Below are positions 35,605-47,739 of a DNA stretch of 64,000 nt, piece by piece (within the stretch, counting starts at the first letter, position 1; each line of letters starts with the position of its first letter). Source of the stretch: Ilyonectria destructans (taxonomy: Eukaryota > Ascomycota > Sordariomycetes > Hypocreales > Nectriaceae); the NCBI GenBank assembly GCA_020740775.1, contig JAHEWK010000004.1, forward strand, positions 3,472,001 through 3,536,000, read 5' to 3'. Both the position numbers and the translations under genes were made by a program. Under the pieces are notes generated by a model. The model searched no databases, had not been told where the DNA came from, and saw nothing but the letters and a program-made list of their open reading frames with translations.

Positions 35605-38600
35605 CTAATCCAACCAGTGGGAATCCAGGTCAATCAAGAAGTCCAAATCGACATTGATGAAGCTCTTCCAGGTATCGATCTCCCTCAGCCACGGCTTCGT
35701 CTGCATAGCAAACGTCACTGCCGTAGAGTACTTGAACAGCTCCTGTGCGTCCGCCCCCATGACGAGAATCAAGTCCCCGCGATTAACCACGTTCTCCTTA
35801 AACTGCGCCTCCAGTATCTCCAGCCTACCTCCGGTGACACGATGCGCACTATACTCGCTGCCCGGCATGTCCTTGGGCACAAACTTCCACTCCCAAGAGC
35901 GGGCGGCGCTGTCGAGGAAGCTAATGGCCCGCCGGTTCTGCAGTCCTACCATGAACGGGTAGTAGTGCGGCGCCGACCACAGCCGGAGGAGGCTGAAGCG
36001 AGCTGTTGGATGCTTGACTGCGAAGGACTGGGCGTAAGGCAGTAGCTCAGGCCATTTGTCCGGGGGCACGAAGTGAGGCGCCACTTCGATGGGGAAGTTG
36101 CCGTATCGGTCTTCGTAGTTGATAAAGAGGTCCAGCTTTCCGGGACGATGAGGCTCTGTGTTGGCAGTAGCGATTCCAGGGATGACTTCCGGATCATTCT
36201 GTACATATGCCGGTGCAATGACGCCCTCCCGATACACTATTGAGCGTTGTTAGTAACTGTTTCTGAATGTGTGATACAAGTTAGGTCAGACTGACGATGA
36301 GCGATAATAGGACGAATGGCAATACTCCAGTCCATGGGGTAAACATCCGCATAATATTTGGGGATCTTCTTGAACTTCTTCCACTCATCCCAGAACGATT
36401 TATCGCGAAACTTGTAGCTCACCCGACCTCGTCGATCAGGCCGTGTCTTGCAGCGTTCCTTGGGGTTGAACAGTAGCGAGTTTCTGAGACTCTCGCACTG
36501 GCTCGACTGAAAGAACTTGGTCACAAGAGCGGTGGCCTCCAGCTCTGGAAAGAACATGGCCATGCATGCAAATGCCTGGACCAAGTCTTGGATGATGTAG
36601 CTATGAGGCCATGGTGCAGCCGGGTCTTCGATGTAAGTGTCGTACCTTGCCTGAAGTCCAAGCCATTTCAGAATGTCGACGAGGAACCAGACCCAGTCAG
36701 TTGGACCAGAGTGGGCATAGTTGAGCATGAAGGTGATCTTGTCCTGAACCTCGCGAAAGTTCGCAGTAGCTCCTGGCTCGAGATCTCCATCGTGGAAGGA
36801 TTCCTTGAAGCCTGTGTTTCCCATTAGCTCATTAATCGTCAACGAGAGTGGTTTCACAAGCAAGCAACTCACCAATAGCCCTTTCGCGCTCCATCATTTC
36901 CATGTCACTCAACTTTCGCTTTTTCAGCATCGCACCCAGGCCTGTGCTGCTGAGCAACAAACGCTGCTCTGCCGACATGTCCTCTTTAAGTAGCTGCTTA
37001 AGCCCCGTTTTGAAGATCTTGGGCAGAGCCCACGGCCCAGCCTCGCCGCTAGCATTGATAGAGCCAAGGGCCTTCAGAGGGCCATTGTCCCTGGTCAGCG
37101 CCTCCAAGCCCCGGGCAATAGTCTTCATGCTGCTGGGCATAAGACTCCTCTCGATGCGGCTGATGCCATTTCTGATCTCGGGGAAAGGCACGTTCCCGTC
37201 ACCGTACGCCAACTCGTCAGGAAACAAAACCTGATCCTCGGCTGCGTTGGCCTCGCTGTAGAACATGTACGGGGACTTTGCCAAGTCCGTATCGCTGCGG
37301 TCCCTGATGGCCTTGTCTTTGATGTCATACAGCCGGAATTCAGTGCGTTCATCCGTCACTATTTCCCAGAGACTCTTGACGACTTCGCCTGGCTTGATCT
37401 GCCTCGTTCGCATTGTGTCGGTTTCCCTAGTGAGGGTCTGTAGGAGCGGTTTCATGTGTGCGTATACATCGCGAGGTTGGGTGATGTGCCAGGCATTGCG
37501 GAGTTCCTAGAGCATCTGTCAGTTTGGCGGGTTGAGGTGTTTAGGCAAAACATACTGAAATAACGACGTTGTACAGGTACATGCCGGGCTGGTTAGGAGC
37601 AAAGTCCCAGATGAAGACGTCGTAGTAGTCGTGGAACCCGAACCGCCATTCGCGCAGCTTATCGGTCAGGTTGAAGAACCGAGGTCCCACCTCCAGTAAA
37701 TTGAACCATTCAACCTTGGAGGGTCTCCCAACGCCTTGCTTCATTCTATATGTCCACATGTGCTCCTCTGGAGGTGCTGTCATAACACGGCCAGTCTTTC
37801 CATCTCGAACCAGGATCGATACCTCGCCGGTTCGCATCTTAAGATATTGCAGAAAGCGTCGAGTAACCGGGTCGCTTCGCTTCATATGAACGGCCATGAT
37901 ATTCTTCGTCTCGACAAAGTCAAAAGGACGCCGGGATTTCGACCGGCCACCAATGTGATTGTGTCTGCTAAGTTCCTTCGCCTCAAGGTCCATGAAATAT
38001 GGAAACAGTTTCATGTCCTGCAGCTGTTCTGTGAGTCTGTTGCCGCCCCAGGACTCCCAGTTCGAAGCAGGGAAATACTGCCAGTGGGTGAGGAGATTCA
38101 GCTCAGAGAACTCGTTCCAGTTGCGGCACAGCTGAATCGCATGCTTGAGGTCGCAGTCCTTGGCCATGATGGAGAATTGAAGCCACCCATCCCGCGACAT
38201 TGCTTTCTCGCTAGAGTGGTTCCAGATGCTCTTACCACAGATGGTGACCTTTGTCTTTCTCTTCTTCTTCTTCTTGCGTGGCTTGCCTCCCACCTTCTTC
38301 ATGACCTTATCGAAGAGCCAGTCGTGAGAATGAAGATTGCGATATCGTCTATCCTCCAGGATCAGATCTTCAAAGGACTCGTCTTCGTAGTCTTCATCCA
38401 CTTCTTCCTCGTCCTCGTCGTCTACGTCGTCGCCTCGGGCGAAGTCGGCACATGCATCCCGGATTTCCTGGAGACTTGGCTTCTCCACCTTGAGACAGAG
38501 ATCTCGTAGGTCTGACTCGGCGATCCCGGAGTCGTGGAGGAATTCCGGCACACTGGTCGCTCGTAGGGCAGCCGGTAGCATGGATGCTTGTGCAAGCAGT

Positions 38601-39908
38601 AAACGACAGAACAAGAGCACCTTGATCTCGGTTATGTCCTTGACAACGGATTCGATCTCTTCATCCGTCATAGGCGCCGTCTTGGCATAAGTCTCGTGGG
38701 GATTCTCGAGCGTGCCGACAAGTTGCCAGCCCGAGGAGCGACTACGGTTCTTTTCGACGCCCTCCTTCAGGCGCTTCCGCATCTCTTCTTCCGTCTCGAT
38801 GTTGCTCTTGTCGGGCTCTTGTAAGTCGTCGGTCGCACCTTCTTGATTGTTGTCCTGCATTGCTAGAAGCCCCCGCTGGTTGGTGTTGTTCTTGGTTGTT
38901 GCATCCTTCGAAGTGCTACTACCACTGTTAGAGCCGCTTTTCTTGTTGGCAGCTCCGCCCTTTGCCTTCGACTTCTTCTTGGCTTTCTTTGGTGGTTTAG
39001 GCTCATCCCCAAGAGCAAGCTCTGCAGTTTTTCCCTCTAGGCCAGTCGGAGGAGCATCCTCCTCGACCTCCAAGCCGCCCATCCAGAGGAAATGCTTGAT
39101 CAAATCGACATAGCGGTCGCGGTCGTCCTGGGCCATGTCTTCAATGGGATCCCAGGTCTCGTCGTCCTCCGACTCGCCTGCCGACATAGCCATGCGTTCC
39201 CGAAAAGCGTCTTCGAGGTACGCCTCTTGGCGCTTCTTGTCCTCTTTCTGCCGCTTCTGCTGGAGTCTCGCTTGCAGCTGCTTCCAATGACGCTTGAACA
39301 AGGCAGCTTCCAGCTTGACCTTCTTTTGTTCCTTCTCGCCAATAGCTTCCTCTTCGTCTTGGATCTTGCGAACCCACGAGAACCACTGCTCCTTCTGGTA
39401 CAGTACTTGAGCAGTGCGCTTCTCTAGCCTGCCCAGGGCCCGAAGGACGGTATGGCGCTGGCTGCTTAGCTTGTCGAGGTATGCTTGGTGGCCATAGTCG
39501 ATGTCAAGCGAGTAGAAATGCTTGTGATGCAGTTTACGCGCATCGATGACCTTTCTAATGAGAACGTACTTGTTAAACAAGTAGACGTGAATCTCTCGGA
39601 GTGTCTTCTCGTCCTTGATGCCCTCAAAGGTTTCGTTTGCGAGAGGGACCTCCGAGTTCTTCAAAGAGGGAGGAGCCTCGTCGTCCATGGCATCCAGCCT
39701 GGCATTGCGTCGTTTGTAGCCCTTGTACAGACCATAGACCTGCTTAGCGTGAAACTTGCAGAAGAGGCCATTGGCGTTGGTAGCCTCGTTCGTGCATCTC
39801 TCGCCATCAGAGAGCTGCAAGGCCTGTACACGCAATGCGTCAGTGGAGTCAGGATTGTGTATTAGAAGACGCTCATCTCACCTGACACTGCGCCTCAATG
39901 GAGGCCAT
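35605..39908 (-). CDS. Large protein of unknown function with N-terminal zinc-knuckle, 1358 aa
   Basis: Exons 39908-39882, 39823-37556, 37506-36873, 36811-36296 and 36236-35605. The N-terminus has Cys8, Cys19, Cys31 and His34 in the order C-x10-C-x11-C-x2-H (GERC, then NGLFCKFH), like small zinc fingers of the C..G..C..G.[FY]C..H type. It exists only after the 27-nt first exon is joined. A charged, probably coiled-coil region follows at about 130-230, then lysine-rich tracts (PKKAKKKSKAK near 290, PRKKKKKRKTK near 540) that look like nuclear signals, and an acidic run DDVDDEDEEEVDEDYED near 490. The remaining about 800 residues are globular without a known domain. Function unknown. A similar-sized unknown gene follows on the same strand. 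Confidence 0.8.
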
Positions 39909-42717
39909 GATTGCCGCGAAACCTCAATGATGGGGTTAGCTGTGCGGCACGGTAGCTTCGCCTTTTCAGCCTAAGTTAGTGTTTGTTAGAAGGTCAATTA
40001 GGCTCATCGCGGGGTACTGGTAGATAGGGCTAGCATTAGTCTTCGGGTAGGACTTTGTTTAACCCGGTACTATTTCATTGGAGCGGACATTGCAGCCGGA
40101 TGAAAGTCGGTCCCCAAAGAAGCAAAGACAGGCTGTCCTGGGGTCTAGGGTAAGTGAATGTAAGGGGGACCGACTGTCCGTAGCATCACACCAGTTTACT
40201 GGCGAGCATATGTTTCAATATTGCAGTTGCGATACATTAGTAAAGGTTTATAGAAGGCTGTTAGTAACAGCGTCTCTTTATCTAGTGAGAGTTGCAAGAT
40301 GAATAAGTAATTCTTGATGCCACCTAACAAGTTCTTCCGTTTTGTCTTCACACAACGGTGGAAGCTACCTAACATAGCATTCTGCGTTCCTCTGAATTAC
40401 ACAACATCAACTATTCGCGCATCAGATTCAAGATAATGAAGCCGTGAAAGATTGGTATCCATACCGTTACAACCCCAGAGCATCCACTCCCAGTCCCTCA
40501 GTTAAGCTCACTCATCCTTGCTTCTGGGCTTGGCAACGGACCCAAGGGGCCAGGGCTATGCTCGCACACATATCACGTGCTAGATATGTGGACAGAGTTA
40601 CGATACACAAGCCAATTGATAGCACTCGGCTACCAGGGACGCGTGTTATGCAGAGGGCCCACTCATACGATGCAGTCTAAGACAGGGATAAGACCAACCA
40701 GCATCTTTACGAGATACACGTATTATAAACCTATGCGTGCCAAGCTCCGCAGACCCACACACCAAGGCGGCACGAGCTGTTCGTACCAATTAAGATGTTG
40801 GACTGTCCTGCCGTTCGCCTCATTTTGAACCAAGGAATAACATTAATAACGCAACAGGAGGTAGATAAACCAATTAAGATGTTTGGTTCTCCCGTCGTTC
40901 GCCTCACTTTGAAGCAAGTTTAGAAATAATAAACCAATAGGAGTCCTAACCTACTTGTACTTCTTGAAAACTTACTTAAGGATGTATGCATTTTATGATT
41001 ATTTAGCTCGTGTGCCTAATGCAGCCGAACTGTTCACTCGAGTTCGCCTTTGGGTGCACAGGGACGACACACGTCCAACAACGATTTATTCCGCTACTAA
41101 CGGTTCTGTGTTTGTGAAAACAAGATAATGACACCAGAGCGCAGTAACACACCTCCGGCCGATAATGAGAACGGCGCGCAATCTACTGATGAAAATATCA
41201 TCACTGATAGCATCCTTGGGCGAGGCACGTAATGTCTGTCCTATTCATTCTGCAAGTCGTATCGAGGGTTTGCAAAGTTAGTCGTGGAGTGCCTTGAGGA
41301 ACGAAAGGTCTTTCCTGTAGAGTGCTTAAGAATTGGTTGGGTGTCAGCGGCTGTCTTCAACTCCGATGATCAATCCAGGTATTTCCTCTGCTTCGCGTAG
41401 GCGCAGGCAAACCCGAACCCGGTACCCACAACCCCAATGGGTGCCATAAAGATCGCAACAGCAACGCCTGGCTGGCTATGGGCCGGGCCGCTGGGCGCAA
41501 TGTAGAGTCCAAGAAGGCCCACTGACAGTAGCACAGCTACAGAGTGTAGCGTATGCAACATTAAACGCCTGACCAAGGCGTGCAACTTGAGGAGAACAAT
41601 CTGGTTTCTCCTCGTTATCTCAAGGCAGCTACCCTTGGCTTTGTGAATGTCACTCTGACGGTGAGCAAACTAGCCGTTATTTATCTATCATGAGACCACC
41701 ATACATTGGCAGGGATTGGTGTACCGATTGAAACAACACTCGACCACACAACTCGCAAACCCTTACTGGATAACCAGGCGCTACCTGAATCACGCAGTGA
41801 TTTAAGATTCCATAGTGATCCAAGCCCGCTTTTCGCTCCCACTTCAGTGCACTCGCATGATGGATTCTCCATACATCCCTTTTCAGTCAATGTTCTGACG
41901 AATCTGCTTGTACATGTACACACGATCAACAATGTTATACAATCGTAGCTGATGTTTGTTATCAGAACGAGCTAAAAAGTAATATGAGTGAGAGATGTAT
42001 TGAGAGAGATTTATTGAGACAATAAGATCTGGGATGTGGTCCACGGTAGTCCGGCGCTACTTACAGCCGCTAGGGAGCTCAATAGGGGACTACTGCCTCA
42101 AGGCTGCTAGTTCCAGCGGAGTCCAGCAGGCTCCAGTGCGCTACAGGTCTCGGATTGCTTTCATGTTGCGATCGTCTGTAGTAAATAAAGGGAACTCGGC
42201 GGCCAGATCCTCGGTGTAATTGGCATGAGCGCTATTGGGACAGAAGCTGCGAAGAGGGCTCATGCACTGCGCATCATATTCAATATTTTGACAGCAGAGG
42301 GAAACCTGCTCCTGAAGCGTTGCATGACACCATCCATCCGATCCCTGCATCAGATGTAATTACATTATGTCCGAGTCAGGCTGTCCAACAAGCACAGCCA
42401 GTAGCCTTTCTAGCTTGTTACTGAACCCACTGTAATTGAGTATTGGAGGTCAACTCTCCAGGAAATCTGAAAGTCGCATTCACTGGTGGCCTCGTTCTCC
42501 ATCTTAATTTCGTGGATTCGCCAAAGAGGCTCCTTCCATCTATGTGTCCTTGAGTTCCCAGGGTCATGAATGTATTTGGACACTTCGCAGGTATTGCGCA
42601 ACGCGTTTCTGTTGCGTGAAATTGGCCACATTGGTGCCTAGTTCGGGTACGGAAAGAATGACGAGTTTTACAGTGGTCCGTTGTGTAAATCCCTCCGTCG
42701 TGGCGGGTGCAGGCATC
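39909..42717. other. Intergenic, 2.8 kb
   Basis: No supported gene. A minus-strand frame 41370-41561 (63 codons from an ATG) has two hydrophobic stretches (LHSVAVLLSVGLLGLYIAP and a second) and could be a small membrane protein or the last exon of a lost gene; confidence is low. A degenerate repeat lies at 40786-40918. 41930-42180 and 42360-42650 contain nothing recognised. Confidence 0.4.
40786..40918 (+). repeat. Two-copy direct repeat, about 49 bp, 84 bp apart
   Basis: CCAATTAAGATGTT at 40786 and again at 40870, each followed by a similar block ending GTTCGCCTCA.TTTGAA.CAAG. The copies differ at several positions. Confidence 0.6.
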
Positions 42718-44337
42718 TTATGTCAACAACAGGCCTTCGCCGGACGCATCCAAGATTTGCGTCCAGTCAGCTTTTGCCCCGTGACGAGTCTTGCGCAGAT
42801 CCCAGAGATCCTCCAGGACCTCCCGGGCCTGTGAAAGATTCCGAAACTGTCGTTTCTTCGCCATCAGTTGCAGCCGTGTACGGATCGGATCAATTTCATC
42901 TTGCTTCAGAGCCTCTCCGCCGATAATAAAGACGGGGAATAAAAGTGATGACTCTGGTGGTGTTCCGACCGGAATTTGGGAAATGTATCCAAGGGTATCA
43001 ACGACCTGCGCCTGAATCTTGGCCTCTATAACAGTGATGGACCCCATCTCTAGATCGTTTTCGAGAATCAGAAGATGGTCAGTCCTAAGGCGGCGACGCA
43101 TAAGCCGGTAGAGTATGATTAGTGCGGCATTTCGATAGGCAAAAGCCAACGCTTCAAGCCCAGGGCTGACATCGGTGTAGCAACGCCAACCAAGTAACTC
43201 CTGCTCGAGCTGCGTGTATGTCCTTCGGAAGTCCTGTCGTCTTGCGTTGACTTGGTCATCTGTTAGATGGCTCAGGCATTCTGTCTCTTCTTCAAGGCAG
43301 CTTATTCGGGCGATGATGTGCAACAGTCCAGCAGCGACACCTAGACAACTATCCACGACGTCGGTAATGCCAACAAGGTAGTCGCTGTTTAGTAATGGCT
43401 TCTTCCGCAATGTAATGCTTCCAATGATGTCGTGATAAGCAAAGTTGCGTAGGATCCACTGGCCTTCGATGCTGTTCCTGAGGGCTTCTGGGCCGCCGAC
43501 TTGCTTTCCACCGGAATATGCTGATGTGGATACAATGACGTGGTGGGTGCCCTTGAGATGAGTATACCAGGCTCTACAATCGCCTACACCAGCCTCATAT
43601 ATCACAAAAGCAAGGCAGGCTGCGGCATTTGTCTCGTGGCAAGCGAACCGATCGGATGGATTGCTCAGAGCCGTAGCAAGATTGCGTATTGCAGTAGACC
43701 TCGTCTCGAGCGCGGCCACCTTATGAGTTTCATCGCTAAGGGACATGTGACCCGAAGCTAGAGCGAGAAGAGTGTCAAACAAGGCCACGGACTCCATAGC
43801 CATTGGGAGAAAGGCTGATACGAGGCAGAAGACGTATCAGCAAAGCAGCCGTGCCACAGCGGGGTAGACAGAGCGGGAAAGCAAGCAAGTACCAGTTAGA
43901 AATGAATTGAACTCTTGGCTCACAGTCAGGTAAGTTGCCAAGACGGAAATATAGTACCGCATAGCCTGCCGCTTCTGCTGAGAACTGACGCAACCGCCTG
44001 CGATCCCTGGCAAGGAGAGGCCCTCAGCTGGCGAGGATGGTGGTGAAGGCGTAGCATCGTTGCTTGCGCCCTTCCGCGCTGCCCAAACTTCTGGAACAAC
44101 GTCTTTGGCCGGCTGGCGAATGCATTCCAGGTTGAGCCGCGAGCATGTCCCACAGACGGGAAACCGGTTCTCAGCGCATTTCTTTCGTCTTGTCAGGCCG
44201 ATACGTCAGCAAGGATCAATGAATCAAGTCGAGCCCCAAGGGCAAATAATGTACCTGTAGCGACACGTTAGGCACCCTGTCTTGTCGTGCTTGGAGCCCT
44301 TTCGTGTTCTGATCTTGCCGCGCATAGCTGAAGACAT
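42718..44337 (-). CDS. Zn2Cys6 fungal transcription factor, 491 aa
   Basis: Exons 44337-44255, 44188-43893 and 43814-42718. The zinc cluster spans the first intron: Cys22 and Cys25 in GCLTCRYR before it, Cys32, 40, 43 and 50 after it (RRKKCAEN, VCGTC). The C-terminal part is the fungal-specific regulatory domain of the DUF3468 type (FLPMAMESVALFDTLLALAS; SQEFNSF). Start at 44337 (MSSAMRGKIRTRKG) puts a basic stretch just before the zinc cluster; the frame stays open to an ATG at 44514, so a longer N-terminus is possible. It lies between the two large unknown genes on the same strand and may regulate them. Confidence 0.82.
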
Positions 44338-44781
44338 GGCTAGCAGGCGGCTCGCTCGGACGGGGAAGTCGGAACTCTGAAAGAGGGCGGCGCGTTGGGC
44401 GTATTTGAGCGGGACTGGGATGAAGGCCAACCTGGTCAAGAAGGTGAGATCACGCCCTACGCGTCTCTGCCCAGTAATTGGCGTCATTCTTATCACAAAG
44501 CTTCCCCGCTCCATACGGCCAGTTAAGTTGTGTTCCTGAAAAGTCCCGCAATTATGAAGCGGGGAGACTGATTGTGGGGAGCTTCCACATTACAGGGGAT
44601 GCGGTGCGCTGCTCGGCGTTGACGGCACCTCAGCCAAAGCAACGTCCTTATAGGGACTGGAGGCTATCTGTCGGGTGTCTATATTATGAGCCCAACATAA
44701 AGGGCACATGAATTTATAATGCTAACCAAGTTTGATACCGCTCGTTTGATAACAAGTTGATTCAACTACTGATAGTGAAAA
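44338..44781. other. Intergenic between regulator and 985-residue gene
   Basis: Upstream of the Zn2Cys6 gene and downstream of the large gene. It holds repeat copy 1 (44570-44720), which has a relative at 48447-48560. Confidence 0.5.
44570..44720 (+). repeat. Repeat copy 1 flanking the 985-residue gene
   Basis: GATTGTGG..GCTTCCACATTACAGGGGATG..GGT aligns with GATTGCGGGCTTCCACACTATAGGGGACG at 48447, and a shared GCCAAAG and TCTATAT follow. Similarity fades after about 110 bases. Same orientation as the second copy. Confidence 0.55.
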
Positions 44782-47739
44782 TTACATGACTGTACACATC
44801 TCACCCTCATCCATGACTGGCTTGCTCCGAGTAATAGGCTCTGGACCAGACAGCTCCAGATCCTCCCAGTATATGTGGGACATGAAACCACTGCGACAAT
44901 CCTCGAATTGTTCCGCCATTACTCTCATGCACTCTTCGTCCCCTAGCTCCAGTACAAGAGAGATCAGTGCAGCTCGCTTTTGACTCCCCCACGGACCGGG
45001 GCTGTTGTATGCTCGAAGATATAGCGGGTTCTGCAGTTCCTTCAAGCGATCCTCCATCTTCATAAACAGCATCAGGAAATGGCAAGTCACCCATATATAG
45101 TTCAGACTTGAAACCGGCATTGTACCGGACACGTCGTTCTTCATATCCACTTGAATGGCCGCCAAAAGATCGCGACCCTCAAGCCTCATGTGTGCAGGGT
45201 TAAGCGACTTTCCAGCCATTTTGGGGAGCTCTCCAGGTAGCGCAGCCTGGAAACCGTCAGGCGTAAGAGACTTCAATAAAGACGGCGGGAGTGTGGGTTC
45301 GTCCGGGGAAAGTCGTTTCGAAAACGCTTCGCGCAAGTTGAGAATCTCTTTGTCATCTACGCCTTTGGCTCTCGCCTCGCGGACGAGAATTGTGTCATCA
45401 AACCGCGTCTCTTTGGTCTCTGGGTCGACGACGCGTTTTGTTTGAAAAAGACGCTGGAAGAACAAGAATGTCCCGAAAGCAACGTCTTTGTCGGGAATTC
45501 GATTAGGGTTCCAATCCGCGGCCCGATAAGTCATTAAATTCGATTTTCTCTGGAAGAAGCGGTTTGCTTCCAGGTTCAGCATATGATGGATGTCATCCCC
45601 CGTGGCTGCCCTCTTCCTCATGGCAAATCTCTGACGGTGGAGGAACCGAGAGCCTGTCTCGCCTATTTTGGCCAGAAGAGCATTGTTGAAGTTCGATGTT
45701 GGCGCTTGGCCATCAACAAAGAAACAATCCTTGAAAATATCTTCGAGCGTGGTATATAGCCCGACAGGCTGGGCTATGAACCCCTTCTGCACAAGCATGT
45801 TATGGAGATGGATCAGTAACATGGGTTCGGTCATCCTATCCCAAAGTTCCATACTGAACCCATAAGCTAATTCCAGCCCCTCCATCAAACCAGTGCCGCA
45901 GAGGAAGGGTGAGTACTCGTACAGGCCATTGGCGTTGTGGTTCGAGAAACACGATGGGGGGATCGTATTCAGCCCGTACATGTACTTGGTCTCTCCAAGC
46001 CAGTCAATGAAGTCCAATTGGATTAGTTCCAGGAGTTCGAAGTAGGAATTGTGGCGGTCGGGGTCGCCTTGTTTGAGGCCGTCTTTCTGGAAGATCTGCT
46101 TGATGACAGAAACGGCCTGAAGGAACCCATGTCCAGACCGCTGGTTCTCGCGATCAAGAAAGAGGTCCACGTCCCGTCTAGGTCGAAACTGCCTGGCCGG
46201 AGCCTCCAAGACGTGCCCTCGAAGGGTGGTCAAGGACCAGCCTCGGGAGACTGTGAAGGAGTCGACAATACACTGAAGCTGGAAAACGTGATGCGGGAGA
46301 ATCAGCTTTCTGATGTTCGTCCCAGGCTTCTTCATCGCCATCGAAGTAATGGCGCCAGCAAACTCAACGAGGCCAAAGAGCCTCCGATGACAGTTCCAGG
46401 GGCCTGTAATAGACCAGTCGACCGTCTCATAGGCGTGTCTTTCGCCTTTGAGAGTGTTCCGTTGCACCACGATGGAGGAAAAGACATTGACCAGATCATA
46501 CAGCCAGTTGATGGTGTAGGAGCGGCGCCAATCCAGTCGTTGCTTCTTGGTAGCTGTCTTCAAGTTGAACTTCGGATCCCAGTTGGCGAGTTTGGCGCTC
46601 ATTGCCTTGGTGGGCTTTCCACTACGGGTTGCCTGGAAATCGGTAACGAAGTCCAACAGATCCTGGTAGGCGTAGATCAGAAACTGCTCTTTGACGTCGA
46701 CGGCGTTCTCAGCCACTGTCTTAGTGATGTTTTTCTGCGAGTCGATTTCGTGTAAGGCCACGTGGAAGTTTTCTTGAATTTTGTCTGGGTTACCACGAGT
46801 GATGGTATTCATGATGGTTTCGTAGTCGTCATGCCCGGGGTAGTCAACAAAGATGGTGGACCCGGCCTGTTTGGTCATGTTGATGGCCACGTTGGAGACA
46901 GCTCCGGCCACAGCTCCATTGAGACCTTCATAGGCGACTTCTTTCCAAACACCCTGAACGAAGGCTCTGAGGCTGACCCAGTCCTTGACAGCTGAGTACA
47001 CGGCCATCAAGTAATCGGTGACCAGTGCACCTGGACTCTCGATGATCTTGATGCTCTCCAACGGCACATCGTCCAGGCTGGCCTCCTTGACGTTGGCAGT
47101 GGCTTTTCCCTTCTTGCTTTTCTTAACTTTCTTGCTCTTCTTGCCCTTTTTACCTCTTGCTGAAGACTTCTTTGCGACCGCCTTTTGCGGAGCTGATGCT
47201 TGTTCCGAGACTTGGAAACCATCGTCTTCGGCACTTGAGTTGCCCTCTTGATCCTCGATGTTCAAGGCACTGAACCTATTCCCAAAGATGATCTGTTCAA
47301 GGTCCAGTTCTTCCTGACCAGGTTCCTGAGCTCCAGCGTTTCCTCCAGACTGCCACTCCTCGCCGCCCAAGATGTTGAAAGCCTTGGTAAGCGTATCGAT
47401 GAAATGCTTGTGGGTCGCATTGTTCCGTTGCACTTCTGGGTCCGATTTTGAGCCGAGCAGCTGTTGGAAGGCGCTGTACACAGTAGATCTAGCAGCTATG
47501 ATGGACAGGAAGAGGCGGTAAATAAACGAAGGGACTGGTTCGGAATGCTGAGCGATGAGCTCCGAGATGGAGAGTAGACCAGAGACGGTGACTTGGCCCG
47601 AAGTATTCAGACCCTTCGGGGTTTCGTCTTTCTCTGCTGCCGAGGACTTGATGAGGCGATTCGAAGTATCGATCAACCAGTAAAGCAGGTATCTGGTATC
47701 CTTTTTGTACAACGCGTAGATATTCTGAGGAGGTGCCAT
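44782..47739 (-). CDS. Large intronless protein of unknown function (DUF6604-like N-terminus), 985 aa
   Basis: Single frame, ATG 47739 to TAA 44782. The N-terminus (IYALYKKDTRYLLYWL and the helices after it) resembles the fungal domain I recall as DUF6604; I could not check the name. A lysine-rich tract at about 190-220 (KKGKKSKKVKKSKKGK) looks like a nuclear signal and follows an acidic, low-complexity linker. From about 240 to 985 the protein is globular and mostly helical, with motifs such as RDVDLFLDRENQRSGHG and WGSQKRAALISLVLELGDEEC, none of a known enzyme. Absence of introns contrasts with its neighbours. It shares size, strand, unknown status and lysine-rich tracts with the 1358-residue protein at 35.6 kb, so a joint function is plausible. 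Confidence 0.8.
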   Translation of the reverse strand: MAPPQNIYALYKKDTRYLLYWLIDTSNRLIKSSAAEKDETPKGLNTSGQVTVSGLLSISELIAQHSEPVPSFIYRLFLSIIAARSTVYSAFQQLLGSKSDPEVQRNNATHKHFIDTLTKAFNILGGEEWQSGGNAGAQEPGQEELDLEQIIFGNRFSALNIEDQEGNSSAEDDGFQVSEQASAPQKAVAKKSSARGKKGKKSKKVKKSKKGKATANVKEASLDDVPLESIKIIESPGALVTDYLMAVYSAVKDWVSLRAFVQGVWKEVAYEGLNGAVAGAVSNVAINMTKQAGSTIFVDYPGHDDYETIMNTITRGNPDKIQENFHVALHEIDSQKNITKTVAENAVDVKEQFLIYAYQDLLDFVTDFQATRSGKPTKAMSAKLANWDPKFNLKTATKKQRLDWRRSYTINWLYDLVNVFSSIVVQRNTLKGERHAYETVDWSITGPWNCHRRLFGLVEFAGAITSMAMKKPGTNIRKLILPHHVFQLQCIVDSFTVSRGWSLTTLRGHVLEAPARQFRPRRDVDLFLDRENQRSGHGFLQAVSVIKQIFQKDGLKQGDPDRHNSYFELLELIQLDFIDWLGETKYMYGLNTIPPSCFSNHNANGLYEYSPFLCGTGLMEGLELAYGFSMELWDRMTEPMLLIHLHNMLVQKGFIAQPVGLYTTLEDIFKDCFFVDGQAPTSNFNNALLAKIGETGSRFLHRQRFAMRKRAATGDDIHHMLNLEANRFFQRKSNLMTYRAADWNPNRIPDKDVAFGTFLFFQRLFQTKRVVDPETKETRFDDTILVREARAKGVDDKEILNLREAFSKRLSPDEPTLPPSLLKSLTPDGFQAALPGELPKMAGKSLNPAHMRLEGRDLLAAIQVDMKNDVSGTMPVSSLNYIWVTCHFLMLFMKMEDRLKELQNPLYLRAYNSPGPWGSQKRAALISLVLELGDEECMRVMAEQFEDCRSGFMSHIYWEDLELSGPEPITRSKPVMDEGEMCTVM

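Noticed and set aside
37736..38509. Plus-strand ORF of 257 codons
   Set aside because: Antisense to the 2268-nt exon of the 1358-residue gene; its composition mirrors that exon and no domain is visible.
46051..46755. Plus-strand ORF of 234 codons
   Set aside because: Antisense to the 985-residue gene, whose frame is open over its full length.
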